The notes under the pieces were generated by a model. That model saw nothing but the letters and a program-made list of their open reading frames with translations. It had not been told where the DNA came from and did no database searches. This document shows, piece after piece, positions 1 through 6,289 of a DNA stretch of 8,230 nucleotides (positions are counted from its first letter, which is position 1; every line of letters begins with the position of its first letter). Source of the DNA: CAYNYI01 sp964401455 (GTDB lineage Bacteria > Fibrobacterota > OXYB2-FULL-49-7 > CAYNYI01); the NCBI GenBank assembly GCA_964401455.1, contig CAYNYI010000114.1, positions 1 to 8,230 of the forward strand. The letters are read 5' to 3'. The position numbers and the translations under genes are program-made.

Positions 1-1
1 A

Positions 2-91
2 GCCGGAGCGCTGATATTTTTGGCAACCGATGAAGCGGCTTTTATTACCGGACAGGGTATGAGAGTTGACGGCGGAATTACCGCATGGTAA
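2..91 (+). CDS. SDR-family oxidoreductase, C-terminal end (partial)
   Basis: Only the last 29 residues are present; the gene begins before the window. They read as the typical end of a classical short-chain dehydrogenase/reductase: a FLATDEAAFITGQ segment followed by MRVDGG and a short tail. In this family that stretch is the last helix and beta-strand next to the cofactor and oligomer interface, as in FabG-type 3-oxoacyl-ACP reductases and many sugar or alcohol dehydrogenases. The catalytic Ser-Tyr-Lys and the nucleotide-binding Gly motif lie outside the window, so the substrate cannot be told. The stop codon (89-91) lies inside the first codons of the next gene, a 7-bp overlap, which suggests co-transcription with the flagellar genes. 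SDR membership is fairly sure; any specific reaction would be a guess. Confidence 0.8.
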   Translation, partial: AGALIFLATDEAAFITGQGMRVDGGITAW

Positions 92-453
92 ATAAGGATA
101 ACAAACATGTTCGGCACAGTGACGGAGGAGTAAAAAAAGGCGAAGTAAGGGACTTCAGAGAATTTTTACTTGAGCGTACCGCAGGAACCAAGCAGAAGGA
201 AGAGATAAAGTTTTCGGCTCATGCCAAAGAAAGGATGTTTTCCAGAGATATCGTTCTGTCGCGCGCGGAGATGGAGCAGTTTAACGAGGCGGTTGAAAGA
301 GCTTCAGCGAAAGGCGCGAAAGAGACACTGGTGCTGCAGAAAGGAAATGCTTTTGTAGTAAATGTCAAAAACAAGACGGTTATTACCGCCATGGATGGAG
401 ATAGCGTTAAGGATAACATTTTTACGAATATTGACAGTGCTGTATTAATATAA
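85..453 (+). CDS. Flagellar operon protein, TIGR02530-like (hook region accessory)
   Basis: This 122-aa soluble protein has no signal peptide or membrane segment. After a charged, poorly conserved start of about 40 residues comes the family signature: FSAHAKERM followed by RDIVLS (about 43-59), a helix rich in Glu and Ala, a KGAKETLVL strand (77-84), NKTVITAMD (96-104) and the C-terminal FTNIDSAVLI (113-122). I recognise this as the small protein usually encoded between flgD and flgE in clostridial-type flagellar operons. Its biochemical role is not established; its position suggests hook assembly. ATG 85 is the only upstream in-frame ATG that keeps the whole conserved part, with a plausible GGCGGA ribosome site at 71-76. 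The start overlaps the SDR stop by 7 bp. Unusually, flgD does not precede it. Confidence 0.82.
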   Translation: MVNKDNKHVRHSDGGVKKGEVRDFREFLLERTAGTKQKEEIKFSAHAKERMFSRDIVLSRAEMEQFNEAVERASAKGAKETLVLQKGNAFVVNVKNKTVITAMDGDSVKDNIFTNIDSAVLI

Positions 454-457
454 GGGC

Positions 458-483
458 GGCCCCTGGAAAAGAGGCAGGGAGCC
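458..483 (+). promoter_or_regulatory. GC-rich hairpin upstream of flgE
   Basis: GGCCCCTG (458-465) can pair with CAGGG-A-GCC (475-483), giving eight base pairs with one bulged A and a 9-base loop. No run of T follows, so it is not an intrinsic terminator. It lies before the flgE ribosome site and may affect RNA stability or processing. Function is inferred from position only. Confidence 0.4.
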
Positions 484-518
484 CGTGTTCCGCCGACCGA
501 CCGACGCGGAACCAACAT

Positions 519-525
519 GGGAGGT
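519..525 (+). promoter_or_regulatory. Strong ribosome binding site deciding the flgE start
   Basis: GGGAGGT sits 4 bases before ATG 530. It supports starting flgE at 530, where the protein begins MVRSMYSAISGL like other hook proteins. The in-frame GTG at 485 would add 15 residues of Arg/Pro-rich sequence with no counterpart in the family. Confidence 0.85.
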
Positions 526-529
526 AAAA

Positions 530-2887
530 ATGGTCAGATCGATGTATTCAGCTATTTCCGGCCTGAGAAACCATCAGGTTAAAATGGATACTATCGGTAA
601 TAACATTTCGAATGTTAATACCGTTGGTTTCAAATCAAGCCGTGTAACTTTTGAGGAGTCCATGGCTCAGCTTCTTCAGGGAGCTTCGAGACCGCCGGGA
701 AACCAGGGCGGAACAAACCCTATGCAGGTCGGGCTGGGAATGTCTATCGGCAGCGTAGATACCATGACTTCTCAGGGAAACCTGGAACCCACCGGACAGA
801 TAACCGACCTGGCGGTACAGGGTAAAGCATATTTTGCTGTCTCCAACGGCGAAGGAATGTTTTATTCAAGAAACGGGGCCTTTCAGTTCGATTCCACCGG
901 CAAGATGGTGCTTCCCACCAACGGCTTCGTTCTTCAGGGAAAAATGGGGGATGAGAAGGGGAACATTTCCCCCAGCCAGACACTGGGTGATATAGTCATC
1001 CCTTTTAATAAACAGGATCCTGCAAAAGAAACTACAGAAATAAAACTATCCAGGAACCTGGATGCCGATTCTGAAGCGCAGGGGAGTGTGCTTCGCACAA
1101 ACCGTTTCCTTACATGGGCCTGCGGAAATGACGGCCGGGCAGCTACGGGAGAAGTGGAATACTGGGATACTACCGCCGGCGCATGGGCCCAGCACAGCGT
1201 TTCTATGGGAGATAATACCGGAGACCTTGCTCTTGATCTGCATGATAAAAACGGCAGAAGCCTTCAGATCCAGGAAGGCGATGTTCTTACTTTTAAAGTA
1301 ACAAACGATACTACCGGCGAACAGTTCTCCGAAAACATCACTGTTGATACCGATACCACATTCGGCGCCAATGCAGCAGATTCAGAGAATTCCATATATC
1401 AGAACATACAGGATCTTTTCGATAATGCCGGAGGTAACGTTACTGTCAGAATCAGGAACGGAAAAATCAGGCTCGAAGTTACCGGCGCATCTGATTATAA
1501 GAATTTTACCGTTGAGAGCAACCGCCCTATTACTAATACTTATTTAAAACAGGCGTTCAATTTCCCCACGCAAATTAATAATGCAAAGGACCTTGCCGAA
1601 GACGGATATGCAAACGGTATAGCTTCTGAGAGATTTCTTGTTCCCGCAAATGAGACGGATTATATCTCCGATCTTTATGATGGAAACGGCAATGCATTGG
1701 GCGACCTTGAAAGTGCGACAGCAACAAGCGCAGGCGCGGAACCCACGGCCGACAATTCAACATCCGATCTTCAGGGAAACTCCTCTTCTCTGCTTTCCGA
1801 TACGATCCGTATCGAAGGTACAGTAGGAGACGACAGTATGAGCGGAAGCCTTCGGTATAATGACAGAACTGTGGAAGCCGCCTCCGGAACTACTCCGACG
1901 ACGCTCAGCGATCTAATGACAGAAATCGGCGATACTCTCAAACTTCCGGAATACTATTCGGAAGAACTCTCGCAGCAGTCAGTTGATATCGCTGAAAACA
2001 ATGATCCGGATAACTACCTTCCGGGGTCTCTTCTTATTCGGGGTATGCGGGAAACGGATTTCGCAATAAACAATCTCAGTATCTTCGCCACAAACGGAGA
2101 TCCCTCAACTGTTACTCCGACCGATTTTAATACTAACGCTTCAATTACAAAGCTGAGAGAAGCCAGAGATACCGGGCTTTATGCTACTTCAATAGATGTA
2201 TTTGACGAGACCGGAGATAAACACACTCTTACAGTAACCTTCACCCATGATGATTCCAGTCTTCAGAATAAATGGTTCTGGAAAGCGTCTCTCTCGGGGG
2301 AGGAGCAAGTTGTGAGCGGTGACTCGGGTTATGTTTTATTTTCAGACGATGGTACGCCGGCGGCATGGGTTTATGATGATGATACAACTTCATTCAGTTT
2401 TGACCCCAGAAACGGTTCGGCGATTGTCGATGTTGATATAGATTACGGGGCTCCCGGTTCATATGAGGGCCTTACATCTCAGCGCGCCGCTACTACCGCG
2501 GCAATTGTTGAGCAGGACGGTTATCCGATGGGGCGTCTTACTGAAATAAGTATCGATGAGTACGGAGTAATTGACGGCAGTTTTTCAAACGGTATCTCAA
2601 AAGCATTGGCGCAGATTTATTTGGCCGACTTCAGGAATCCGGGCGGATTGCTTAAAAAGGGCGATTCCGTTTATCAGGAATCCTCAAACTCCGGAGAGGC
2701 AGTTTTTGGAATGGCCGGTGTCAGCAGCGCCTCTGTTTTAAAACCCGGGGCGCTTGAAATGTCCAATGTAGAACTTTCTTCAGAATTTACCAGCATGATG
2801 ACAACGCAGAGAGGATATCAGGCCAGCGCGAGAGTAATAACGACCAGCGATCAGCTGCTGCAGGAACTTGTACAGCTGGTACGATAG
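530..2887 (+). CDS. flgE: Flagellar hook protein FlgE, unusually long
   Basis: This 785-aa protein is the subunit of the extracellular flagellar hook, exported by the flagellar type III apparatus. The N-terminal D0 rod-like region is clear (SMYSAISGLRNHQ, then IGNNISNVNTVGFK, about 4-35), followed by the D1 part with FAVSNGEGMFYSRNGAF (102-118) and the NLD strand (176-178). The FlgE D2 domain (PF07559-like) lies near 548-650, with SIDVFDETGDKHTLTVTF. The C-terminal D1/D0 region has YGVIDGSFSNG (678-688) and the end helix with SSEFTSMMTTQRGYQASARV (750-769). Common FlgE proteins are about 400-450 aa; the extra length lies between residues 178 and 548 and holds two diverged copies of one module. 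The only Cys is residue 198. The flanking hairpins are on both sides of the gene. Identity is near certain; the start is set by the ribosome site at 519-525. Confidence 0.97.
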   Translation: MVRSMYSAISGLRNHQVKMDTIGNNISNVNTVGFKSSRVTFEESMAQLLQGASRPPGNQGGTNPMQVGLGMSIGSVDTMTSQGNLEPTGQITDLAVQGKAYFAVSNGEGMFYSRNGAFQFDSTGKMVLPTNGFVLQGKMGDEKGNISPSQTLGDIVIPFNKQDPAKETTEIKLSRNLDADSEAQGSVLRTNRFLTWACGNDGRAATGEVEYWDTTAGAWAQHSVSMGDNTGDLALDLHDKNGRSLQIQEGDVLTFKVTNDTTGEQFSENITVDTDTTFGANAADSENSIYQNIQDLFDNAGGNVTVRIRNGKIRLEVTGASDYKNFTVESNRPITNTYLKQAFNFPTQINNAKDLAEDGYANGIASERFLVPANETDYISDLYDGNGNALGDLESATATSAGAEPTADNSTSDLQGNSSSLLSDTIRIEGTVGDDSMSGSLRYNDRTVEAASGTTPTTLSDLMTEIGDTLKLPEYYSEELSQQSVDIAENNDPDNYLPGSLLIRGMRETDFAINNLSIFATNGDPSTVTPTDFNTNASITKLREARDTGLYATSIDVFDETGDKHTLTVTFTHDDSSLQNKWFWKASLSGEEQVVSGDSGYVLFSDDGTPAAWVYDDDTTSFSFDPRNGSAIVDVDIDYGAPGSYEGLTSQRAATTAAIVEQDGYPMGRLTEISIDEYGVIDGSFSNGISKALAQIYLADFRNPGGLLKKGDSVYQESSNSGEAVFGMAGVSSASVLKPGALEMSNVELSSEFTSMMTTQRGYQASARVITTSDQLLQELVQLVR
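1235..1519 (+). other. FlgE internal module, copy 1 (residues about 236-330)
   Basis: The module opens with DLHDKNGRSL (236-245), then a GDVLTFKVT strand, a Thr-rich stretch, a helix (IYQNIQDLFDNA) and paired strands RIRNGKIRLEVTG and NFTVES. The same order of elements returns in residues 381-520. It is probably an outer-surface domain of the hook and lies in the length-variable middle of FlgE. The match is by eye from protein pattern, not DNA identity. Confidence 0.5.
1670..2089 (+). other. FlgE internal module, copy 2 (residues about 381-520)
   Basis: It opens with DLYDGNGNAL (381-390), close to DLHDKNGRSL of copy 1. A Ser/Ala/Thr-rich linker (about 391-423) follows, then DTIRIEGTVG, a Thr-rich stretch with helix LSDLMTEIGDTL, and strands SLLIRGM and INNLSIFA. 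Apart from the added linker the order of elements equals copy 1, so an old tandem duplication is likely. Confidence 0.5.
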
Positions 2888-2901
2888 ATAATATTGGTAA
2901 T

Positions 2902-2920
2902 CCGGCCCCTTCGGGGCCGG
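2902..2920 (+). promoter_or_regulatory. Perfect GC hairpin between flgE and flbD
   Basis: CCGGCCCC (2902-2909) pairs perfectly with GGGGCCGG (2913-2920) across the 3-base loop TTC; T2901 and A2921 add a ninth pair. The following bases are AGCGCCGAAAGG, not a T run, so it is not a standard intrinsic terminator. In this place it could protect the 3' end of the flgE message or partly uncouple flgE from the downstream motor genes. The structure is plain; the role is inferred. Confidence 0.6.
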
Positions 2921-2938
2921 AGCGCCGAAAGGAAAAAG

Positions 2939-3136
2939 ATGATCTTGCTTAAAAAGCTTAATGGAACGGATTTTGTTTTAAATGCCGATCATATCGAGAC
3001 TCTTGAGGCCACTCCGGACTCCATGATTACTCTTATGAACGGAAAAAAGATGATAGTCCGCGATTCGCTTGAGGAAATCATTACAAAAGTTTTCGACTAT
3101 AAAAAAGAGATTTTCAGGGAAGTAAAACTGAAGTAG
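2939..3136 (+). CDS. flbD: FlbD/SwrD family flagellar protein
   Basis: This 65-aa protein begins MILLKKLNG, continues with a FVLNADHIETLEATPDS segment and TLMNGKKMIV, and ends in a helix (LEEIITKVFDYKKEI). It is the small FlbD family (PF06289), found almost always between flgE and motA. The Bacillus subtilis member, SwrD, has been reported to raise flagellar motor power through the stators, which fits the position directly before motA. An upstream in-frame ATG at 2894 would run through the hairpin and add 15 residues of Arg-rich sequence. ATG 2939 matches the family start and has AAAGG at 2928-2932. The biochemical activity of the family is unknown. Confidence 0.9.
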   Translation: MILLKKLNGTDFVLNADHIETLEATPDSMITLMNGKKMIVRDSLEEIITKVFDYKKEIFREVKLK

Positions 3137-3145
3137 GGGAAAAAT

Positions 3146-3910
3146 ATGGATCTCGCTACATTAATAGGACTCTTGATGTGGGTAGTGCTTGTCATCATGG
3201 GTATGGGGCTCGGCACTCTCGGGCTTTTTGTCGACTTTCCGTCTGTTCAGATAACAGTCGGCGGCTCGCTTGGAGCAACTATTTTGAGTCAGCCGTTGTC
3301 GGCTATTCTCAGTATTGGATCGGTTACAAAAAATGCCATTTTTTTGAAGCCGAGTAAGCCGGGCGAAACTGTCAATATGCTTGTTAAATTCGCGGAACAG
3401 GCGCGGCGCGAAGGAATCCTGGCTTTAGAATCCGCGGCTCAGGAAATTGAAGATGAATTTCTTAAAAAGGGTGTTCAGCTTGCAGTTGACGGCACCGAAC
3501 CTGAGCTTATTAAGGATATATTGTCTACCGAAATAGCTTTTATAGAAGAACGGCACGGAGCTGGCGCCAAAGTATGGGATGCCTGGGGTGCTCTCGCACC
3601 GGCGTTCGGTATGATCGGTACCCTGATCGGTCTCATAAAGATGCTTGCGAATCTTAATGATCCTTCGACAATTGGTCCTTCAATGGCTGTGGCTCTTATT
3701 ACGACCCTTTACGGCGCGATCATAGCTAACGGAATATGTATACCGCTCGCTGATAAACTTAAGAAATATTCAAGCGATGAGATTCTTATAAAAGAACTGA
3801 TGCTTGAGGGAATAATGTCGCTGCAAAGCGGAGATAACCCGAGGATTGTTCAGCAGAAACTCGCTGCTTTCCTCGCTCCCGGAGACAGAGTGGATCTGGA
3901 TAATAAATAG
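3146..3910 (+). CDS. motA: Flagellar motor stator protein MotA (PomA-like)
   Basis: This 254-aa inner-membrane stator subunit surrounds the MotB dimer and couples ion flow to torque on FliG. Segments 1 and 2 lie near 5-29 and 35-58. The large cytoplasmic loop holds R87 and E95 in an ARREGILALE context, matching the charged pair that contacts FliG in the family. Segments 3 and 4 lie near 148-168 and 178-201, with P152 and P200 at the places of the two conserved prolines. GTLIGLIKMLANLNDPSTIG and MAVALITTLYGAIIANG resemble Vibrio PomA more than E. coli MotA, and the length fits the PomA class. The ribosome site GGGGA (3136-3140) starts within the flbD stop. The motB start follows 17 bp after the stop. 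Confidence 0.96.
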   Translation: MDLATLIGLLMWVVLVIMGMGLGTLGLFVDFPSVQITVGGSLGATILSQPLSAILSIGSVTKNAIFLKPSKPGETVNMLVKFAEQARREGILALESAAQEIEDEFLKKGVQLAVDGTEPELIKDILSTEIAFIEERHGAGAKVWDAWGALAPAFGMIGTLIGLIKMLANLNDPSTIGPSMAVALITTLYGAIIANGICIPLADKLKKYSSDEILIKELMLEGIMSLQSGDNPRIVQQKLAAFLAPGDRVDLDNK

Positions 3911-3927
3911 GAATCGGAAAAAAGATT

Positions 3928-4641
3928 ATGGCTAAAAAAGAGAAATGTCCCGAATGCGCAGCCGGATCTCCGGCATGGATGGCAACATTCTCGGATTTGT
4001 GTACGCTTCTGCTGTGTTTTTTCGTTCTCCTTGTTTCCATGGCGAATTTTGATCCTAAAAAATACGCGGTGACAGCTTCCTCTCTTCAGGGAGCCTTCGG
4101 TGTTCTGGAAACTTTTCCGTCTGTTCCGATAGCGCCTTATATAATTCAGCCCAGAATGGGCGGTGATGAGAGGAAAAGGAAAGCTTCCACCGAGGTCGTT
4201 AAGAAGATTAAAAAAAAGGTCAAGCAGAACGACATGAAGGACGGCGTCAAGGTAAAGGTCACCGATACAGGTATAGCTATAAGGCTTTCTAACCCGATTA
4301 CGTTTGCTGTGGGTAAAGCCGACCTTAAAAGCAAGGCAAAGCCGATACTTAGCGACATAATAAAGATATTGGACGAATTTCCCGATAAAGAGATCAGGGT
4401 GGAAGGGCATACCGATGATACACCTATAAGGACGGCGGAATATGAGTCCAATTGGGACCTTTCAGCCGACAGGGCCCTAAGTATAGTTAAATTTTTTGCT
4501 TCCACCGGTGTGCCGCCCTCAAAAATGTCTGCGGTAGGATACGGTGAGTTCAGGCCTCTTGTTCCTAATAAAGACGCTGAAAGCAGAGCCATGAACAGAC
4601 GAATTGAGATTTTTGTTGAATACATGGACAGAAGAGAATAA
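3928..4641 (+). CDS. motB: Flagellar motor stator protein MotB (PomB-like)
   Basis: This 237-aa protein has one membrane segment (about 18-39) with the ion-binding Asp at D23 in the context WMATFSDLCTLLLCFFVLL. Behind it come a short plug and linker with many Lys residues (about 40-105), then an OmpA-like peptidoglycan-binding domain (about 107-232). That domain has VEGHTDDTPI, NWDLSADRA and NRRIEIFVE. It anchors the stator to the cell wall. The N-terminal CPEC...GSPAWM and the CFFVLL segment resemble PomB, so sodium coupling is possible but cannot be settled from sequence alone. The start has only a weak ribosome site (AGGA at 3909-3912, overlapping the motA stop), which may mean translational coupling to motA. 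Confidence 0.96.
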   Translation: MAKKEKCPECAAGSPAWMATFSDLCTLLLCFFVLLVSMANFDPKKYAVTASSLQGAFGVLETFPSVPIAPYIIQPRMGGDERKRKASTEVVKKIKKKVKQNDMKDGVKVKVTDTGIAIRLSNPITFAVGKADLKSKAKPILSDIIKILDEFPDKEIRVEGHTDDTPIRTAEYESNWDLSADRALSIVKFFASTGVPPSKMSAVGYGEFRPLVPNKDAESRAMNRRIEIFVEYMDRRE

Positions 4642-4664
4642 ATTACTAGAAAAGGCGGATCCTT

Positions 4665-5228
4665 ATGGCTGATGAAGAAAAAAAACCTCAGGAAGCGCCC
4701 GCGGAAAAAGGCGCCGATGAAAACAATCCTGAAGAAGGGGGACAAAAGAAGAAGTTTCTTTTCATGGCCCTGATAATTTTGGGAATTATACTTGTGCAGG
4801 GTGTGCTGGCGCTGTTTCTTGTTAAGTTTCTTTCTCCTAAAACGGCAGAAGAAGTTGAGGCGGAAGCCAGGGAGAAGCAGCAGGAGCTGGCAGAACAAAA
4901 CAAAACGCGTGTGGGGCAGTTTACGGAGCCGGTTTCGGTTACCGTTAATCTCAGCGGAGTTGACGCGGACCGGTTTCTTAAGGCGGCTGTTTCTGTGGAA
5001 TATGATCCCGAGCAATACCCGGGGCTCCCTCAGGAGCTTATCAAGAGAGAGCAGAAGATAAAGAATGTTGTTATAAATATTTTGAGTTCTTCTACCCTCT
5101 CAGATCTTGATGAGCCTGTTGATAAACGAAAGGTCCTGGATGAAATAAGGGGAAGGATAAACGAAATGATCCCGGAAGAGAAAGGATCGGTAAGCAGTGT
5201 TGTTTTTACGGAATTTGTAGTTCAGTAA
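4665..5228 (+). CDS. fliL: Flagellar basal body-associated protein FliL
   Basis: This 187-aa protein has an acidic, Pro-rich cytoplasmic start (1-27), KKK, one membrane segment (about 31-55) and a periplasmic domain. In known systems FliL forms rings around the stator and supports torque and stator activation. The first part of the periplasmic region (about 60-85) is rich in Glu, Gln and Lys and probably helical. The conserved core follows: VSVTVNLSGVDADRFLKAAVSVEYD (about 93-115, shown here only in outline) and a C-terminal helix-strand part (INEMIPEEKGSVSSVVFTEFVVQ region, about 165-187). A ribosome site AAAGGCGG lies at 4651-4657. Its place between motB and fliM is the standard one. Confidence 0.93.
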   Translation: MADEEKKPQEAPAEKGADENNPEEGGQKKKFLFMALIILGIILVQGVLALFLVKFLSPKTAEEVEAEAREKQQELAEQNKTRVGQFTEPVSVTVNLSGVDADRFLKAAVSVEYDPEQYPGLPQELIKREQKIKNVVINILSSSTLSDLDEPVDKRKVLDEIRGRINEMIPEEKGSVSSVVFTEFVVQ

Positions 5229-5242
5229 GTGAAGGATAAACA

Positions 5243-6289
5243 ATGAGTGATATTTTATCACAAGACGAAGTTGATGCTCTTCTTTCGGCGGTTTCTTCAG
5301 GAGATCTTGACGAGGGAAGTTCCGATTCCGGCGGCGGAGGTCAAGCCTCCTATGATACCGGAATGCAGGAAACGGTCGCTCCCGATATGGGTGACAGGAG
5401 TGTCTCTATCTATGACTTCAGGCGTCCGGACCGGGTTTCAAAAGACCAGATGCGGACACTTCAGAATCTTCACGAGAACTATGCGAGACTCCTGAGTACG
5501 ACACTAACTTCCTACCTGAGGTCTCTTGTGGAAATAGAGCTCGTTTCAGTCGATCAGCTTACCTATTCCGAATTCATTATGTCGATATCGAATCCGAGTT
5601 GTATTTATATCTTTCAGATGGAGCCACTTGAGGGAAAGGCTATCTTCGAAATAAATCCGTCTCTTGTTTATTTTATGGTTGACCGTTTGTTCGGAGGACA
5701 GGGCAGGCCATTCGATCCGAACAGGGAACTTACAGGTATAGAAGAGAATGTTATTGTAAAAATAACCGAAAGAGCCCTGGAAAACCTCAAAGAGGTCTGG
5801 GAGCACATAGGAATATTTAGTCCTAAACTGGACAGTTATGAGACAAATCCTCAATTTGTTCAGATTGCTCCGCCGGGCGAAACGATAATTCTTATTTCTC
5901 TCGAGGTTAATATGCAGAACGGGTCAGGACTCATGAGTCTCTGCTTTCCGTATATTCTGCTTGAAGGTGTAATAAACAAGCTGAGCGGAGAGTCCTGGAT
6001 TGCCTCCCAGCGTTCATCGACGCTTGAGACTAAGAAAATAATGGAAAATGAGATATCCCCGACTTCTGTTGACGTACAGGCATGTATTGGGGAGACAAAG
6101 ATTTCGGTACGGGATTATATGCAGCTTGTAAAAGGGGATGTAATTGTACTCGATAAGCTGGTCGGTTCTGATTTGACCGTAAAGGTCAATGATGTTCCGA
6201 AAATGAGAGGGAGACCCGGAAAGGTCGGGCGGAAAAAAGCGGTAAAGATAACTTCATTTTATTCAAAAGAGGAGCTGGGTTATGGCTGA
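5243..6289 (+). CDS. fliM: Flagellar motor switch protein FliM
   Basis: This 348-aa cytoplasmic C-ring protein links CheY-P signalling to rotor direction. The N-terminal CheY-P docking motif is intact (ILSQDEVDALL, 4-14). A flexible Gly/Ser/Asp linker (about 16-50) follows, then IYDFRRPDRVSKDQMR (56-71), which opens the middle CheC-like, FliG-binding domain. Its LFGGQGRPF (149-157) matches the conserved GGxG loop. The C-terminal SpoA/FliN-like domain lies near 255-340, with VQACIGETKISVRDYMQLVKGDVIVLD in outline. As usual for FliM, I see no CheC phosphatase motif in the middle domain. A ribosome site GAAGGAT (5231-5237) precedes the start. The stop overlaps the fliY start by 8 bp, so the two switch subunits are probably translationally coupled. 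Confidence 0.97.
   Translation: MSDILSQDEVDALLSAVSSGDLDEGSSDSGGGGQASYDTGMQETVAPDMGDRSVSIYDFRRPDRVSKDQMRTLQNLHENYARLLSTTLTSYLRSLVEIELVSVDQLTYSEFIMSISNPSCIYIFQMEPLEGKAIFEINPSLVYFMVDRLFGGQGRPFDPNRELTGIEENVIVKITERALENLKEVWEHIGIFSPKLDSYETNPQFVQIAPPGETIILISLEVNMQNGSGLMSLCFPYILLEGVINKLSGESWIASQRSSTLETKKIMENEISPTSVDVQACIGETKISVRDYMQLVKGDVIVLDKLVGSDLTVKVNDVPKMRGRPGKVGRKKAVKITSFYSKEELGYG
6269..6274 (+). promoter_or_regulatory. Ribosome binding site for fliY inside fliM
   Basis: GAGGAG lies 7 bases before ATG 6282, within the last codons of fliM (Glu-Glu near the C-terminus). It supports the 8-bp overlapping start and coupled translation of the two switch proteins. Confidence 0.75.

Noticed and set aside
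431..454. TTGACA with nearby TATTAAT and TATAAG as a promoter before flgE
   Set aside because: The spacing to the -10-like boxes is 6 to 12 bases instead of about 17, and TTGACA is explained by codons of the conserved FTNIDSA end of the upstream protein.
493..504. Three tandem CCGA units before flgE as a phase-variable repeat
   Set aside because: Three copies of four bases are too few to slip often, and they lie outside the coding region.
485..529. GTG 485 as the start of flgE
   Set aside because: The added 15 residues do not resemble hook proteins and a strong ribosome site precedes ATG 530.
3850..5015. Long minus-strand reading frames opposite motB and fliL
   Set aside because: They lie antisense to clearly conserved genes, are rich in Arg, Phe and Leu from reverse reading, and have no recognisable domain.
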